This document shows, piece by piece, positions 7,775-16,119 of a stretch of 64,000 bases of DNA. This stretch comes from Prevotella sp. Its GTDB lineage: Bacteria > Bacteroidota > Bacteroidia > Bacteroidales > Bacteroidaceae. Position numbers and translations under genes: made by a program. Within the stretch, counting starts at the first letter, position 1; each line of letters begins with the position of its first letter. The stretch lies in the NCBI GenBank assembly GCA_015060535.1, contig SUYH01000001.1:155991-219990 (forward strand). Direction: 5' to 3'. The notes beneath the pieces are model-generated. The model was given only the letters and a program-made list of their open reading frames with translations, made no database searches and had not been told where the DNA came from.

Positions 7775-8769
7775 GAAAATATGATATAAAGGGAGATTTC
7801 TTTGACGTTCAACTTCATAAGGGGTATCTCTATATATGGGATATGGACGGCGTGCTAAGCCTCTATGATTGGAAGGCCGTTAAGGACACAATGAACTTAG
7901 TGCCGCGAGCCGCTACCATGCATGGAGATATCCGGGCATTTGCTCGCTTCAGAAAGGGACTGCCAGTGGAGGTAGTTGGTGGGTTGTTCCCGACAGATAC
8001 CGCATTTATTGGGAATTATCTATATACGGCCGTGGAAACGGGACTGTATAGGGGAAGTGCCGTGACGGAATCTTACAGGCAATCACCTTATTTTACGAGT
8101 AGCAGACCAAGAAAAGTTTGGGACTGCACACCTTTATCGTTGACTGCTAACTATAATGGGTTGCAGTTGGCCGTATCGACAGGAGAAGAAGGTCTGTTTG
8201 AAATCAATCTTTCGAAGGATGTGGAAACGCGAGGGTTAAACCAGAGACATGGTATTTACAGAGTGAGCGCAAAGAAAGCGATTCGTTCACGGTATGTAAA
8301 GGGTGGAAGCATTTATTCGACTGATGAAGATCTGAACAAGTACTATCATGAGTTCAGGCTATCAAAGAATATTCAAGGTAAATCAGTACGTACCTTTATC
8401 CAAGAGTATGACTTCGACTCAATTGTGCGCGACAAGTGGGAGGCTATTGCCGGGACCGAAAATTTCAGTAGCCTGTCTCGTATCACGAAGAAAGGTGTAG
8501 AGGTTTATCCAATATATAGAAACCAGCGAGCTATACGACAGAAGCCCATCGTTAAGATGGAAGGTACGAAGCGTAGGCTTATTGCGGTGGAATCGGTATC
8601 AGAGGGAATTATCGTTGAATATGAAAACGGCCTCCAGCTGATAGGACGGCATGGTGAACAGTTGGTAAAGGTGAATACGCCCGTAACCCGCTGGCGCTGG
8701 TTTCAGACGGATGGAGAGAAACTGTTGCTGGTGGTTCTGGAGGACCGGCTGGAGATATATGAGATGTAG
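7771..8769 (+). CDS. Hypothetical protein, possible beta-propeller-like, second gene of pair
   Basis: 332 aa, soluble, with many short strand-like segments rich in G, Y and W (for example G-Y-L-Y-I-W-D-M-D-G-V-L-S-L-Y-D, L-Q-L-A-V-S-T-G-E-E-G-L-F-E-I-N-L and G-I-I-V-E-Y-E-N-G-L-Q-L-I-G). This resembles repeated four-strand blades, but no WD or Kelch signature is exact. The start overlaps the stop of the upstream 172-aa gene. Function unknown; from context it may be part of a two-gene conflict or defence module. Confidence 0.7.
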   Translation: MRKYDIKGDFFDVQLHKGYLYIWDMDGVLSLYDWKAVKDTMNLVPRAATMHGDIRAFARFRKGLPVEVVGGLFPTDTAFIGNYLYTAVETGLYRGSAVTESYRQSPYFTSSRPRKVWDCTPLSLTANYNGLQLAVSTGEEGLFEINLSKDVETRGLNQRHGIYRVSAKKAIRSRYVKGGSIYSTDEDLNKYYHEFRLSKNIQGKSVRTFIQEYDFDSIVRDKWEAIAGTENFSSLSRITKKGVEVYPIYRNQRAIRQKPIVKMEGTKRRLIAVESVSEGIIVEYENGLQLIGRHGEQLVKVNTPVTRWRWFQTDGEKLLLVVLEDRLEIYEM

Positions 8770-8876
8770 GATGATTTAGTTCCATCAAGTAGCATACATT
8801 CGCTTCGCTAATGTGGTGAACGATGATGATGAATATAAGCAGATGAAGAGTAATTTTCGTGAAAGTTAGGACGGAT

Positions 8877-9806
8877 ATGAATCAGTTTTTCTGGAATGCA
8901 TACAAGAGGTTGGAAAAGGAGGTCCTGGCACTCAGCGAGTATATCCAATTCAGCGATGATCAGTTAATGATTTACTCACCTCGAATTAGTGACTTGCTCG
9001 TCAGGACAGCAATAGAATTTGAATCTCTTGCCAAAGAACTATACTATGCTAACGGGGGTGTAAAACCAGTGGATAGGGATTTGTATTTCGATACTGATTG
9101 TATGGGGCTATTGGAAAGTAAATGGTTGCTGAGCAAGAAGACAATATATATAAATACTCCCTATTTCTATTTCAGCGACCCGGCTAATACAACACTTACG
9201 CCACTGCACAATACGTTTAAAAGAAGAAAGAGTGCCTCAAAATGGCAACGTGCATATCATGCGGTGAAGCATGACCGTATTCATAATTTGAAAAAAGGGA
9301 ATGTCTTTAACCTGATAAATGCATTGGGGGCTCTGTATATCCTGAACATTTATTATAAAGATGCAAAGTTTGATAATGTGAGTGATAATAGTGCCAGTAA
9401 TGTTGACTGGGGGCTTGGTTCTGAAGTGTTCTCGGTAAAGATCAGTTGTGAAAGCAGTGGCGCTTCAAATGACCAGATTTATGTGAAGAAAGCTGACTAT
9501 GATGAGTGCATCTATCTGGTGAAGCACACTGATAAAACGGCACAGGCTTTTATTGATGTTATGGCGGGCATAAACAAGCAAATCAGTGAGCAGACTGTGA
9601 ATGATGTTACACAGAGTCTTAACGCAAAGATAAAGGCAGGAAAAATAGGAACGGATGAGGAAACTCTAAAAGAGCAGACACAAGCATTGTTCCAAGAGAA
9701 GAATCCTGCAGCGATGAGGCGTGTAATAGAGAAAGAAAAGTTTTCTATACATAATGCCATACAGGGGCTACGCTATGAGGCGGTGCTGAATAAGCAGCAA
9801 TATTAA
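8877..9806 (+). CDS. Hypothetical protein, possible HEPN-like
   Basis: 309 aa from the ATG at 8877 (a GTG at 8859 is the longer option). It is mostly helical, with an N-terminal segment R-I-S-D-L-L-V-R-T-A-I-E-F-E and a central W-Q-R-A-Y-H-A-V-K-H-D-R followed by a long helix (L-I-N-A-L-G-A-L-Y-I-L-N-I-Y-Y). The A-Y-x-x-V-K-H-x-R pattern in a helical protein is reminiscent of HEPN-fold proteins common in defence loci. This is inference from pattern only. The C-terminal quarter is charged and coiled-coil-like. Confidence 0.6.
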   Translation: MNQFFWNAYKRLEKEVLALSEYIQFSDDQLMIYSPRISDLLVRTAIEFESLAKELYYANGGVKPVDRDLYFDTDCMGLLESKWLLSKKTIYINTPYFYFSDPANTTLTPLHNTFKRRKSASKWQRAYHAVKHDRIHNLKKGNVFNLINALGALYILNIYYKDAKFDNVSDNSASNVDWGLGSEVFSVKISCESSGASNDQIYVKKADYDECIYLVKHTDKTAQAFIDVMAGINKQISEQTVNDVTQSLNAKIKAGKIGTDEETLKEQTQALFQEKNPAAMRRVIEKEKFSIHNAIQGLRYEAVLNKQQY

Positions 9807-9979
9807 TGGACAATGTGATGAATGATGGAATCTGGAATCAGGGGGACAGAACTTCTATACACGCTTTTATGTGCCTGAAAAATGTGTGTAAATGAGGGAA
9901 TAAGCTTTGCTGGATGATTGCTTCGTAGGACAATAATTGCGGAGAATAATCGTTATATTTGTATATGCTTGATTTTTAT
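9807..9979. promoter_or_regulatory. Gap with possible promoter for BRO gene
   Basis: TATATTTG at 9954-9961 fits the Bacteroidetes -7 box, but no good -33 TTTG is placed upstream of it. Nothing else was recognised in this gap. Confidence 0.35.
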
Positions 9980-10600
9980 ATGACGCAAAGGCATAAGATA
10001 CAATTATTCGAGGACAAGAAGGTGCGGACTGCATGGGACGACGAACGGGAGGAGTGGTACTTCTCTATTGTTGACGTATGCGGTGTGCTGACAGAGAGTA
10101 AAGACCCTCAGGCTTATTGGAGAAAGCTGAAGCAGCGACTGAAAGATGAGGGAAATGAAACCGTGACAAATTGTCACGCTTTGAAGATGCTTGCTCCCGA
10201 CGGCAAGATGCGCCTCACTGACGTGGCTGACACCGAGCAGCTCTTCCGTCTCATTCAGAGCATCCCGTCGAAGAAGGCGGAGCCGTTCAAGCAGTGGATG
10301 GCTTCTGTTGCCAAGCAGCGTCTGGACCAGATGGCTGACCCAGAGTTGGCCATTGATCAGGCCATACAAGACTGGCGCCGCAAGGGGTACAGCGAGAACT
10401 GGATCAACAACCGCGTGAAGAGCATCGAGGTGCGCAAGGCCCTCACCGACGAGTGGAATCGTGCGGGCGTGCAGCAGGGACAGCAATATGCGTCACTTAC
10501 CGATATTATTACACGCGAGTGGAGTGGTAAAACGACTAGGCAATACAAACAGTTCAAGGGACTGTACAGGCGAAGGGACAGTACATGTTTCACGAATTAA
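9980..10600 (+). CDS. BRO-N domain (DinD-like) protein, C-terminally truncated
   Basis: DNA-binding BRO family protein as found in prophages and as chromosomal DinD-like genes. The BRO-N fold is seen in W-Y-F-S-I-V-D-V-C-G-V-L-T-E and M-R-L-T-D-V-A-D-T-E-Q-L-F-R-L-I, followed by K-A-E-P-F-K-Q-W-M-A and I-D-Q-A-I-Q-D-W-R-R-K-G-Y. Full-length relatives continue after Y-K-Q-F-K-G-L with a conserved tail of about 70 residues. Here the frame instead runs into Y-R-R-R-D-S-T-C-F-T-N and stops, and I could not find the missing tail downstream. It is therefore probably a decayed copy. The start chosen is M-T-Q-R-H-K-I; an in-frame ATG also lies at 9959. Confidence 0.75.
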   Translation: MTQRHKIQLFEDKKVRTAWDDEREEWYFSIVDVCGVLTESKDPQAYWRKLKQRLKDEGNETVTNCHALKMLAPDGKMRLTDVADTEQLFRLIQSIPSKKAEPFKQWMASVAKQRLDQMADPELAIDQAIQDWRRKGYSENWINNRVKSIEVRKALTDEWNRAGVQQGQQYASLTDIITREWSGKTTRQYKQFKGLYRRRDSTCFTN

Positions 10601-10699
10601 TCGAATAGAGGCAAAGGGCAGGTGTGAAAAACATCTGCCTTTTGCTGTTTACAATGGATAGTCGAAGATACCTTTACTCGAAAATAAATTGATATTTAT

Positions 10700-10730
10700 T
10701 TTGTATTTTACTCGTTTAGTCGTATCTTTG
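10700..10730 (+). promoter_or_regulatory. Strong Bacteroidetes promoter
   Basis: TTTG at 10700-10703, a 19-base spacer and TATCTTTG at 10723-10730 match the consensus closely. Transcription would begin near 10737, more than 200 bases before the next start codon. Confidence 0.7.
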
Positions 10731-10736
10731 CAACAG

Positions 10737-10945
10737 AAATGGTTAGAAATTCCAATATCCCTACGGGCCATAGTCCTTGTGTAGAGGTGGTGATTTGACA
10801 ACTATTCACTTCGCGGATTTTATTCTTTGGCTCACTCATCTGAGTCAAGGGAAAGATATGCGAAGAGGGGGAGGTCGAGTTGCTGGCTCTTTGGAGAGGG
10901 GGTAATGGTTCTAGCTAGAGGAGAAAAACATAACTGAATTAGGAA
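10737..10945 (+). ncRNA. Candidate structured RNA or leader
   Basis: Non-coding stretch between a consensus promoter and the DUF2158 gene. It contains a clear hairpin, TTGGCTCA loop TGAGTCAA. This is nested in TTCGCGGAT/ATATGCGAA (one mismatch) and then CAACT/AGTTG, giving an arm of about 80 bases. It ends in G-rich sequence, GGTAATGGTT and the palindrome TCTAGCTAGA. It could be a small RNA or a regulatory leader of the downstream genes. No known RNA family is recognised. Confidence 0.4.
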
Positions 10946-11122
10946 ATGGAATTTAAAATTGGTGATATCGTTATCTTGAAAAGTGACAAATATAGAGACT
11001 TTCCTACAATAATGACCGTAAATGAGGTCGATATGGGGAAAGTAACATGTGTATGGTCTACAAAAGACCGTGATTTTACAGAAAGAACTTTCAGTGCGGA
11101 AGCTTTGGAAAAGTATACATAG
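10946..11122 (+). CDS. Small DUF2158-like protein (58 aa)
   Basis: A short frame with the DUF2158 layout: F-K-I-G-D-I-V-I-L-K-S at the start, I-M-T-V in the middle, V-T-C-V-W and a final F-S-A-E-A-L. Such proteins are small barrel-like proteins of unknown role. The start is preceded by AGGAA and the stop lies five bases before the AbiH start, so the two are probably co-transcribed from the promoter at 10700-10730. Confidence 0.6.
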   Translation: MEFKIGDIVILKSDKYRDFPTIMTVNEVDMGKVTCVWSTKDRDFTERTFSAEALEKYT

Positions 11123-11127
11123 TATTT

Positions 11128-12046
11128 ATGGACAACGGCTTGCTTATCTTGGGGAATGGATTTGATTTGGACCTAGGGATGAATACAAGGTATTCAGATT
11201 TCTGGGATAGTGAGGGATGGAAGAATGCTAAAATGACATGTCCTGAAAAGTATTTGGTTACCTCACTTGAAAAATATCGTATAACTCATAATTGGTTTGA
11301 CCTTGAATCCGGACTACAGGACGGGGCTACACGACTTCTTAATAGACTAAGTAATATTTATACTGGTAGAGAGTATTATGAATCTTACCAAATTCTTATC
11401 AATAAGTTGAAAGAATACATTCTAACCCAGCAAGAATCTTTTGTTCCCAAAGATAACAGTGTAGCTGAGCAACTTCTGAAAGTTATCAGTATAAGTACTT
11501 CCCTCAAATGTATCTATACATTCAATTATACAGACGTCAGTAAGATATGCGAACGATTCCAGATTGCTAATTTACCACCTGTTTATCACGTTCATGGATC
11601 TCTAAAAAATTATATTGGGTGTTGAGGTCGAGGACTTTTCCCTGATTCCTACACAACTTACATTTCTGATCAAGTCGAATAGTCCGTACTATCAATATAA
11701 CTCTTTACTGAGAAATCTTGATAGTGCAGACAATGTCATCTTCTTCGGTCATTCAATTAATGGCATGGATTTCCCATATTTTAAGAGCTATTTCATGGAC
11801 TTATCTACCTTGCCCATCAATAAGTTAGAAAATAAGCATATTACAATTATCACCTATGATGAATATTCGGCAATGGAGATTAAAGACAATTTTAGACGTA
11901 ATGGAATTGATGTACGAAATCTTTTCAACAAGGTTGCCATGAATTTTATCATGACTAAAGGTGTCTATGAGGGAAAAGAAAGTGAAATTGCTAAGTTGGA
12001 GGTTCTTAAAAATGAGATAATTGAGGGGATAGAAGGTGGTGACTGA
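11128..12046 (+). pseudogene. AbiH family abortive-infection protein, frameshifted
   Basis: AbiH-type phage-resistance protein. The N-terminal half has L-I-L-G-N-G-F-D-L-D (residues 5-14), a Y-S-D-F motif, and Y-T-F-N-Y-T-D before V-H-G-S. The first frame stops at 11625. The second frame (about 11615-12046) continues with L-G-V-E and the C-terminal F-F-G-H-S-I-N-G-M-D motif. Removing one A from the run of six at 11604-11609 joins the two into one protein of about 305 aa. Either the gene is broken or the A run is a sequencing or phase-variable site. A second, intact AbiH lies at 29625. Confidence 0.8.
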
Positions 12047-12069
12047 GGGAGATAGAGTGAAGGGATAAG

Positions 12070-12187
12070 GGTTAATGGTTCAGGGTTAAAGGTGAATGGT
12101 TATGGAAGAAAAGAAGTATAGCAAGAAATGGGGCGGTAAAGGGCAACTTCTGGTTAATGGTTCAAGGTTAAAGGTCCATGGTTATAG
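12070..12187. repeat. Two 36-bp repeats built of GGTTNAN heptamers
   Basis: Copies at 12070-12105 and 12152-12187 agree at most positions and are each made of five 7-bp units starting GGT. They share the unit with the array inside the aminotransferase gene (156-190). They occupy the otherwise empty 343-base gap 12047-12389, where no gene was seen. Confidence 0.75.
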
Positions 12188-12389
12188 CCATGCTCCGTGA
12201 CGCTTTCATCGTTAACCGAAAGTGGTGAAGGATGGGAATAGGTTTGGGAAGTGAGTAATAGTTGAGGAGGAAATAATGAAAACGTATTGTTAGGATTGGT
12301 AATGCCAGAGCTTAATGGTGAAATAATCAATACAATAACACTAACGATAAGTTTTAGTAAGAAAGATTAAACACTAAAATCATTAGTTT

Positions 12390-13466
12390 ATGAAAAATTA
12401 CGATAGCAGAACGTATAGTATAAACGATTTCTTGGAGTGGAGTCGAAATGGTATGTTGGAACTAAGTCCGAAGTTCCAGCGGAGGAGTGTTTGGACAGAC
12501 AATGCCCGCTCATTTCTAATGGACACAATAGTAAGGGGACTGCCAATCCCTAAAGTGTTTATCCGTCAGAAGATAGATGTGATGACAAAGAAAACTATCC
12601 GTGAGGTTGTGGATGGTCAGCAGCGATTGAGAACCATTCTGTCGTTTATGAGTGATGGCTTCAAGATTTCGAAGAAGCACAACGAAAAATACGGCGGTCT
12701 TTATTTTTCACAACTTAGTGAGATAGATGATGATATTCAGGCTCAGATATTAGGTTATGAAATATCAACGGACTTGCTGGCCAATATGCCTGATCCTGCT
12801 GTCCTAGATGTGTTCAGTCGTTTAAATTCATATTCGGTAGTGCTTAACGAACAGGAAAAAATCAATGCAAATCATTTCGGTCCATTCAAACTTTTGGCAG
12901 ACTTGCTGTCGAAGGAATATAACCAGTTTTGGACGTCTAATGGTATCTTGAGTGATCAGAAATGTTTACGCATGGATGATGTAAGTCTGACAGCAGATTT
13001 GCTCATTGCTGTGTGTGAAGGTATAAAAGAGAAAAAGAAGATAAAGTATTATTATGATTTGTATGAAAGTAATTTTGATTTTGACATTGAAGAATTAAAG
13101 ACTAGGTTTAGGCAAATCATTTCTCTTATTAATACGATTTTTGATAATGGCCTAAAAGATACTGAGTTTAGGAGAGTTCATGTTTTCTACTCTCTATTTA
13201 CATCGCTCTATCATATACAATATGGTATTCCGGAACTGGAGAGAACAGATTATACAATTGATATAGCAAATACAGGACAGATAGCAAGGATAGCACACTC
13301 GTTGGAACGTGTAGGAGAAATTTTCCAGACGGAAGAAGATGCCATGAATAATTTGTCACGAGAGGAAGTCCGCTTTCTGGAAGATAGTAGAAGGGCAACT
13401 ACAGATGCAAGCAAGAGAGTTGCACGTGCTAAATTCTTGATAAATTTAATTGTGTCTAATAACTGA
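12390..13466 (+). CDS. DUF262 domain protein (ParB/Srx-like fold)
   Basis: 358-aa DUF262 protein, a family of ParB-like NTP-binding or nuclease domains that includes the N-terminal half of GmrS/GmrD-type enzymes. Seen: L-S-P-K-F-Q-R-R-S-V-W (about residues 26-36), L-P-I-P-K-V-F-I, and the core motif V-V-D-G-Q-Q-R-L (about 73-80) with D-V-F-S-R-L-N following. No DUF1524 HNH domain is attached, so an effector is expected elsewhere. The next gene starts inside its stop codon (TGATG), making a tight pair with a HEPN protein. Role inferred as the sensor or partner of that toxin. Confidence 0.87.
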   Translation: MKNYDSRTYSINDFLEWSRNGMLELSPKFQRRSVWTDNARSFLMDTIVRGLPIPKVFIRQKIDVMTKKTIREVVDGQQRLRTILSFMSDGFKISKKHNEKYGGLYFSQLSEIDDDIQAQILGYEISTDLLANMPDPAVLDVFSRLNSYSVVLNEQEKINANHFGPFKLLADLLSKEYNQFWTSNGILSDQKCLRMDDVSLTADLLIAVCEGIKEKKKIKYYYDLYESNFDFDIEELKTRFRQIISLINTIFDNGLKDTEFRRVHVFYSLFTSLYHIQYGIPELERTDYTIDIANTGQIARIAHSLERVGEIFQTEEDAMNNLSREEVRFLEDSRRATTDASKRVARAKFLINLIVSNN

Positions 13467-14086
13467 TGACGGCTGCAGCTTGCTTACTTGAATACAGGGA
13501 ATCTGTGCAAAAGATAGAGTCTTATATTGCTGCAGCGCATACTGTAAATGCCACGGGGCACTATGTGCATGGTCAGGACTATCGTCAGTTTGTTATTTCG
13601 TCTGCAGTAGTGAGGTTTTCTGTCGCATGGGAGTCATTCCTTGAACATATTTACTGTGCCTTCCTTGTTGGTGAACCGGATTTGGAAGGTAATGTTGTAC
13701 CTTGTTGCGTAAGGGCTGTAGACGAACAACATGCACAAAGATTGTTGATAGGAACAAATACCTATTTTGACTGGACGAACCCAGATAAAATAATCCAACT
13801 TTCAGAGTTGTATTTGGAAAGAGACAATCCAATTCATACTGCTATTAGTTCGACGAAGAATGATCTCTTTGACTTGAAAACCATAAGAAATGCAGCGGCT
13901 CATATCTCTTCAACGACCCAAAAGCAACTGGATGCATTAGCATCGCGCTTGTTTAACAGGCAAATGATAGGAACAACTGTTTCTGATGTCGTGAATTTAG
14001 TTAAAACTGACGGGAAGACGGTATGGGAGTATTACAAAGACCTACTGGATGCTGCTGCAGAGAGTGTGGCCAAGGGACAAGTATAA
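13466..14086 (+). CDS. HEPN-domain protein, MAE_28990/MAE_18760-like
   Basis: 206-aa helical protein with the HEPN ribonuclease signature R-x4-H: R141-N-A-A-A-H146 in L-K-T-I-R-N-A-A-A-H-I. The upstream helices (V-V-R-F-S-V-A-W-E-S-F-L-E) fit the MAE_28990 type, which is often found beside DUF262 genes. It is translationally coupled to DUF262 and followed after five bases by a KAP NTPase. Predicted RNase effector of a three-gene defence operon; the family is known, the three-gene combination is inferred. Confidence 0.82.
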   Translation: MTAAACLLEYRESVQKIESYIAAAHTVNATGHYVHGQDYRQFVISSAVVRFSVAWESFLEHIYCAFLVGEPDLEGNVVPCCVRAVDEQHAQRLLIGTNTYFDWTNPDKIIQLSELYLERDNPIHTAISSTKNDLFDLKTIRNAAAHISSTTQKQLDALASRLFNRQMIGTTVSDVVNLVKTDGKTVWEYYKDLLDAAAESVAKGQV

Positions 14087-14091
14087 CAACT

Positions 14092-15981
14092 ATGGCAAAC
14101 GAGAACATACGCAATTTTCTTAACTCATACATAGAGAATCCAGATCCTCGCTATGCGGTGATGCTGAAAGGGAAATGGGGATGTGGTAAAACTTTCTTTG
14201 TTGACCGTTGGCTGGTTGAATACCAACAGCCAGAGGTGGAGGCAGGAGAGAATGACATCGTGCTACAACCCATTAAGGTGTCGCTTTATGGGCTAACAAG
14301 GACGGAACAGATAACGAAAGCTATCGACCGGGCCTTGCATCCCATCTTGTATTCTAAGGGGATGCAGGTGGCAAAGAACGTGTTGAAGGTAGCAGGGAAA
14401 ATTGTATTCAAGACCAGTTTTGATTCGGATGGGGATGGAAATAACGACGGTTCGTTTAGTGCCTCGTTAGACTCTCTTTCACTTTTCGATACTAATGATG
14501 ACAGCATCAAGGGCGTACGTTTTCTGATATTCGATGATTTGGAGCGTTGCCTGATAGACATGAAGCAGCTACTGGGCTACATCAATTATTTTGTGGAACA
14601 CTGTGGCTGTCATGTCGTGATAATCGGCGATGAGATGCATGCTACAGAAGACGCAAAGGAGGTGCTGAAAGAGTTTAAGGAGAAGACCGTAGGACGTGAA
14701 TTTGAAGTGCAGGCTGACATCAATGCAGCTGTAGACTATTTCCTAGGTGAAGACCTGCCGCGAGTGGACTGGTTGCAAACACAACGAGATAATATCATTA
14801 GAATTTTCAGTGCTACGGGTTGTGACAACTTGAGAATACTCAGACAGTGCCTATATGACTTCAAAGTGCAGTATCAGCTATTGAATGAGGATCTTGTAGC
14901 ACAAGACCATGTGATATTGCCTGGACTATTGGGTAGTTTCATTGCGGTGTATTGTGAGTTTAAGGGCGATCATCGTGATCTGATGAAAAATTGGAACACG
15001 ACCTATGGCTGGGGGGGGGATGGACGAGAGGACTCACCAGAGCGCACTGCTATCAGGGGGTTGCAGCAGAAATACACTCCGGAAAAGACTGGCGGTATCA
15101 ATGTGCTGAACTCTAACTATATCGCCGTTATTAGCAAACATCTGGAAAGTGGCGAGCATATTACAGACTTCTTAGAGGGGCAACTCAGACAGGACCAAGC
15201 TCCATTGAGTGCAGTGGGACGGTTAGAGCAGTACTATCAGATGGAGAACGACGAGTTCGTAGCGCTCTGCCAAGAGGTGGAGACCATGATACTTAACAAT
15301 GCCATGCCCAACCAGTATGTATTGGGAAGGGCTCTGAGCTATTTGGCCTATTACCACGAGGAACGGCTCTTCTGGTTTACGCAAGCTCTGATAGCGAGGG
15401 TGAAATACTATTTGAGGGAGGCGATAGCAACGATAATGGATAAGGATGAACTGTACAAGATACGGGGCAACTATTTTGCGGGGCTGCATTCGACGCAGGC
15501 GGATAAACCGCTGACCGTACTACAGGACATTAACGATTGGTTTGAGAAGGTGTTTATGCAAAAGGCGGAGAGTCTGTATAGCAGGATGGAACTGGCCTTG
15601 ATGAATGTGACAAACGAGACCGCGGAAGGACTGGAGGAAATTCATAATAGTTCTGCTCCTGACGGACGTAGTAAGTATGAAATGAAAGCTATTTTCTATA
15701 GGCTTGATGCAGGAGTTTTGATGGATAGGATAGACATGCTGTCGAATAAGAATATACGGACTTTTGCGACCTTTGTACACAGGCACTTTTTGCTCAACTA
15801 TGCAACGGAAGCCTCAGAATGGTTCCAGACTGATCATGACGTGATAATGGCACTGAGAGAAATGACCGTGGAGAAGGTGGCGCAAACACTGCATGTAAGG
15901 CGATACTCGTATGAATATTTGCTTAAGGTGCTGATGGCGGCAGAACAGAGAAGTAGCGGGAGTAGAGATGCATTGATGTAA
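14092..15981 (+). CDS. KAP family P-loop NTPase
   Basis: 629 aa from the ATG at 14092, five bases after the HEPN stop. The frame is open to an upstream start at 14023, but that lies inside the HEPN gene and precedes the family N-terminus. Walker A is G-K-W-G-C-G-K-T (about residues 26-33) and Walker B is R-F-L-I-F-D-D-L-E-R-C (about 142-152), both typical of KAP NTPases. No membrane segments are evident, unlike many KAP proteins. A run of eight G bases at 15011-15018, in W-G-G-D-G, is a candidate slippage site. It probably acts as the energy-dependent or scaffold component of the DUF262-HEPN operon. Confidence 0.85.
   Translation: MANENIRNFLNSYIENPDPRYAVMLKGKWGCGKTFFVDRWLVEYQQPEVEAGENDIVLQPIKVSLYGLTRTEQITKAIDRALHPILYSKGMQVAKNVLKVAGKIVFKTSFDSDGDGNNDGSFSASLDSLSLFDTNDDSIKGVRFLIFDDLERCLIDMKQLLGYINYFVEHCGCHVVIIGDEMHATEDAKEVLKEFKEKTVGREFEVQADINAAVDYFLGEDLPRVDWLQTQRDNIIRIFSATGCDNLRILRQCLYDFKVQYQLLNEDLVAQDHVILPGLLGSFIAVYCEFKGDHRDLMKNWNTTYGWGGDGREDSPERTAIRGLQQKYTPEKTGGINVLNSNYIAVISKHLESGEHITDFLEGQLRQDQAPLSAVGRLEQYYQMENDEFVALCQEVETMILNNAMPNQYVLGRALSYLAYYHEERLFWFTQALIARVKYYLREAIATIMDKDELYKIRGNYFAGLHSTQADKPLTVLQDINDWFEKVFMQKAESLYSRMELALMNVTNETAEGLEEIHNSSAPDGRSKYEMKAIFYRLDAGVLMDRIDMLSNKNIRTFATFVHRHFLLNYATEASEWFQTDHDVIMALREMTVEKVAQTLHVRRYSYEYLLKVLMAAEQRSSGSRDALM
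15011..15018 (+). repeat. G8 homopolymer in KAP NTPase gene
   Basis: Eight consecutive G bases within the coding sequence. Gain or loss of one base would truncate the NTPase, so the site could act as a phase-variation switch. Confidence 0.6.
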
Positions 15982-16119
15982 GGGTAGGCACAAAAGAAGT
16001 GGAATGTAAAAAAATAAAAATGTGGGCTGCATGTGGAGGAAAGCGCGGTCGGACGTAACCATGAATCTATTGAATTAAGGATTAAGAGATTTATTTGAAG
16101 AAAGGAAAGGTATTTGAAG

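Noticed and set aside
11600..11625. Programmed frameshift in AbiH
   Set aside because: The A run would favour -1 slippage, but joining the two halves requires a +1 shift. An extra base fits better.
12047..12389. CRISPR array
   Set aside because: Only two 36-bp similar copies made of 7-bp units, with no regular spacers and no cas genes in the window.
14023..14091. Upstream start of the KAP NTPase
   Set aside because: It lies inside the HEPN gene and encodes a cysteine-rich stretch unlike the family; the ATG at 14092 follows the HEPN stop.
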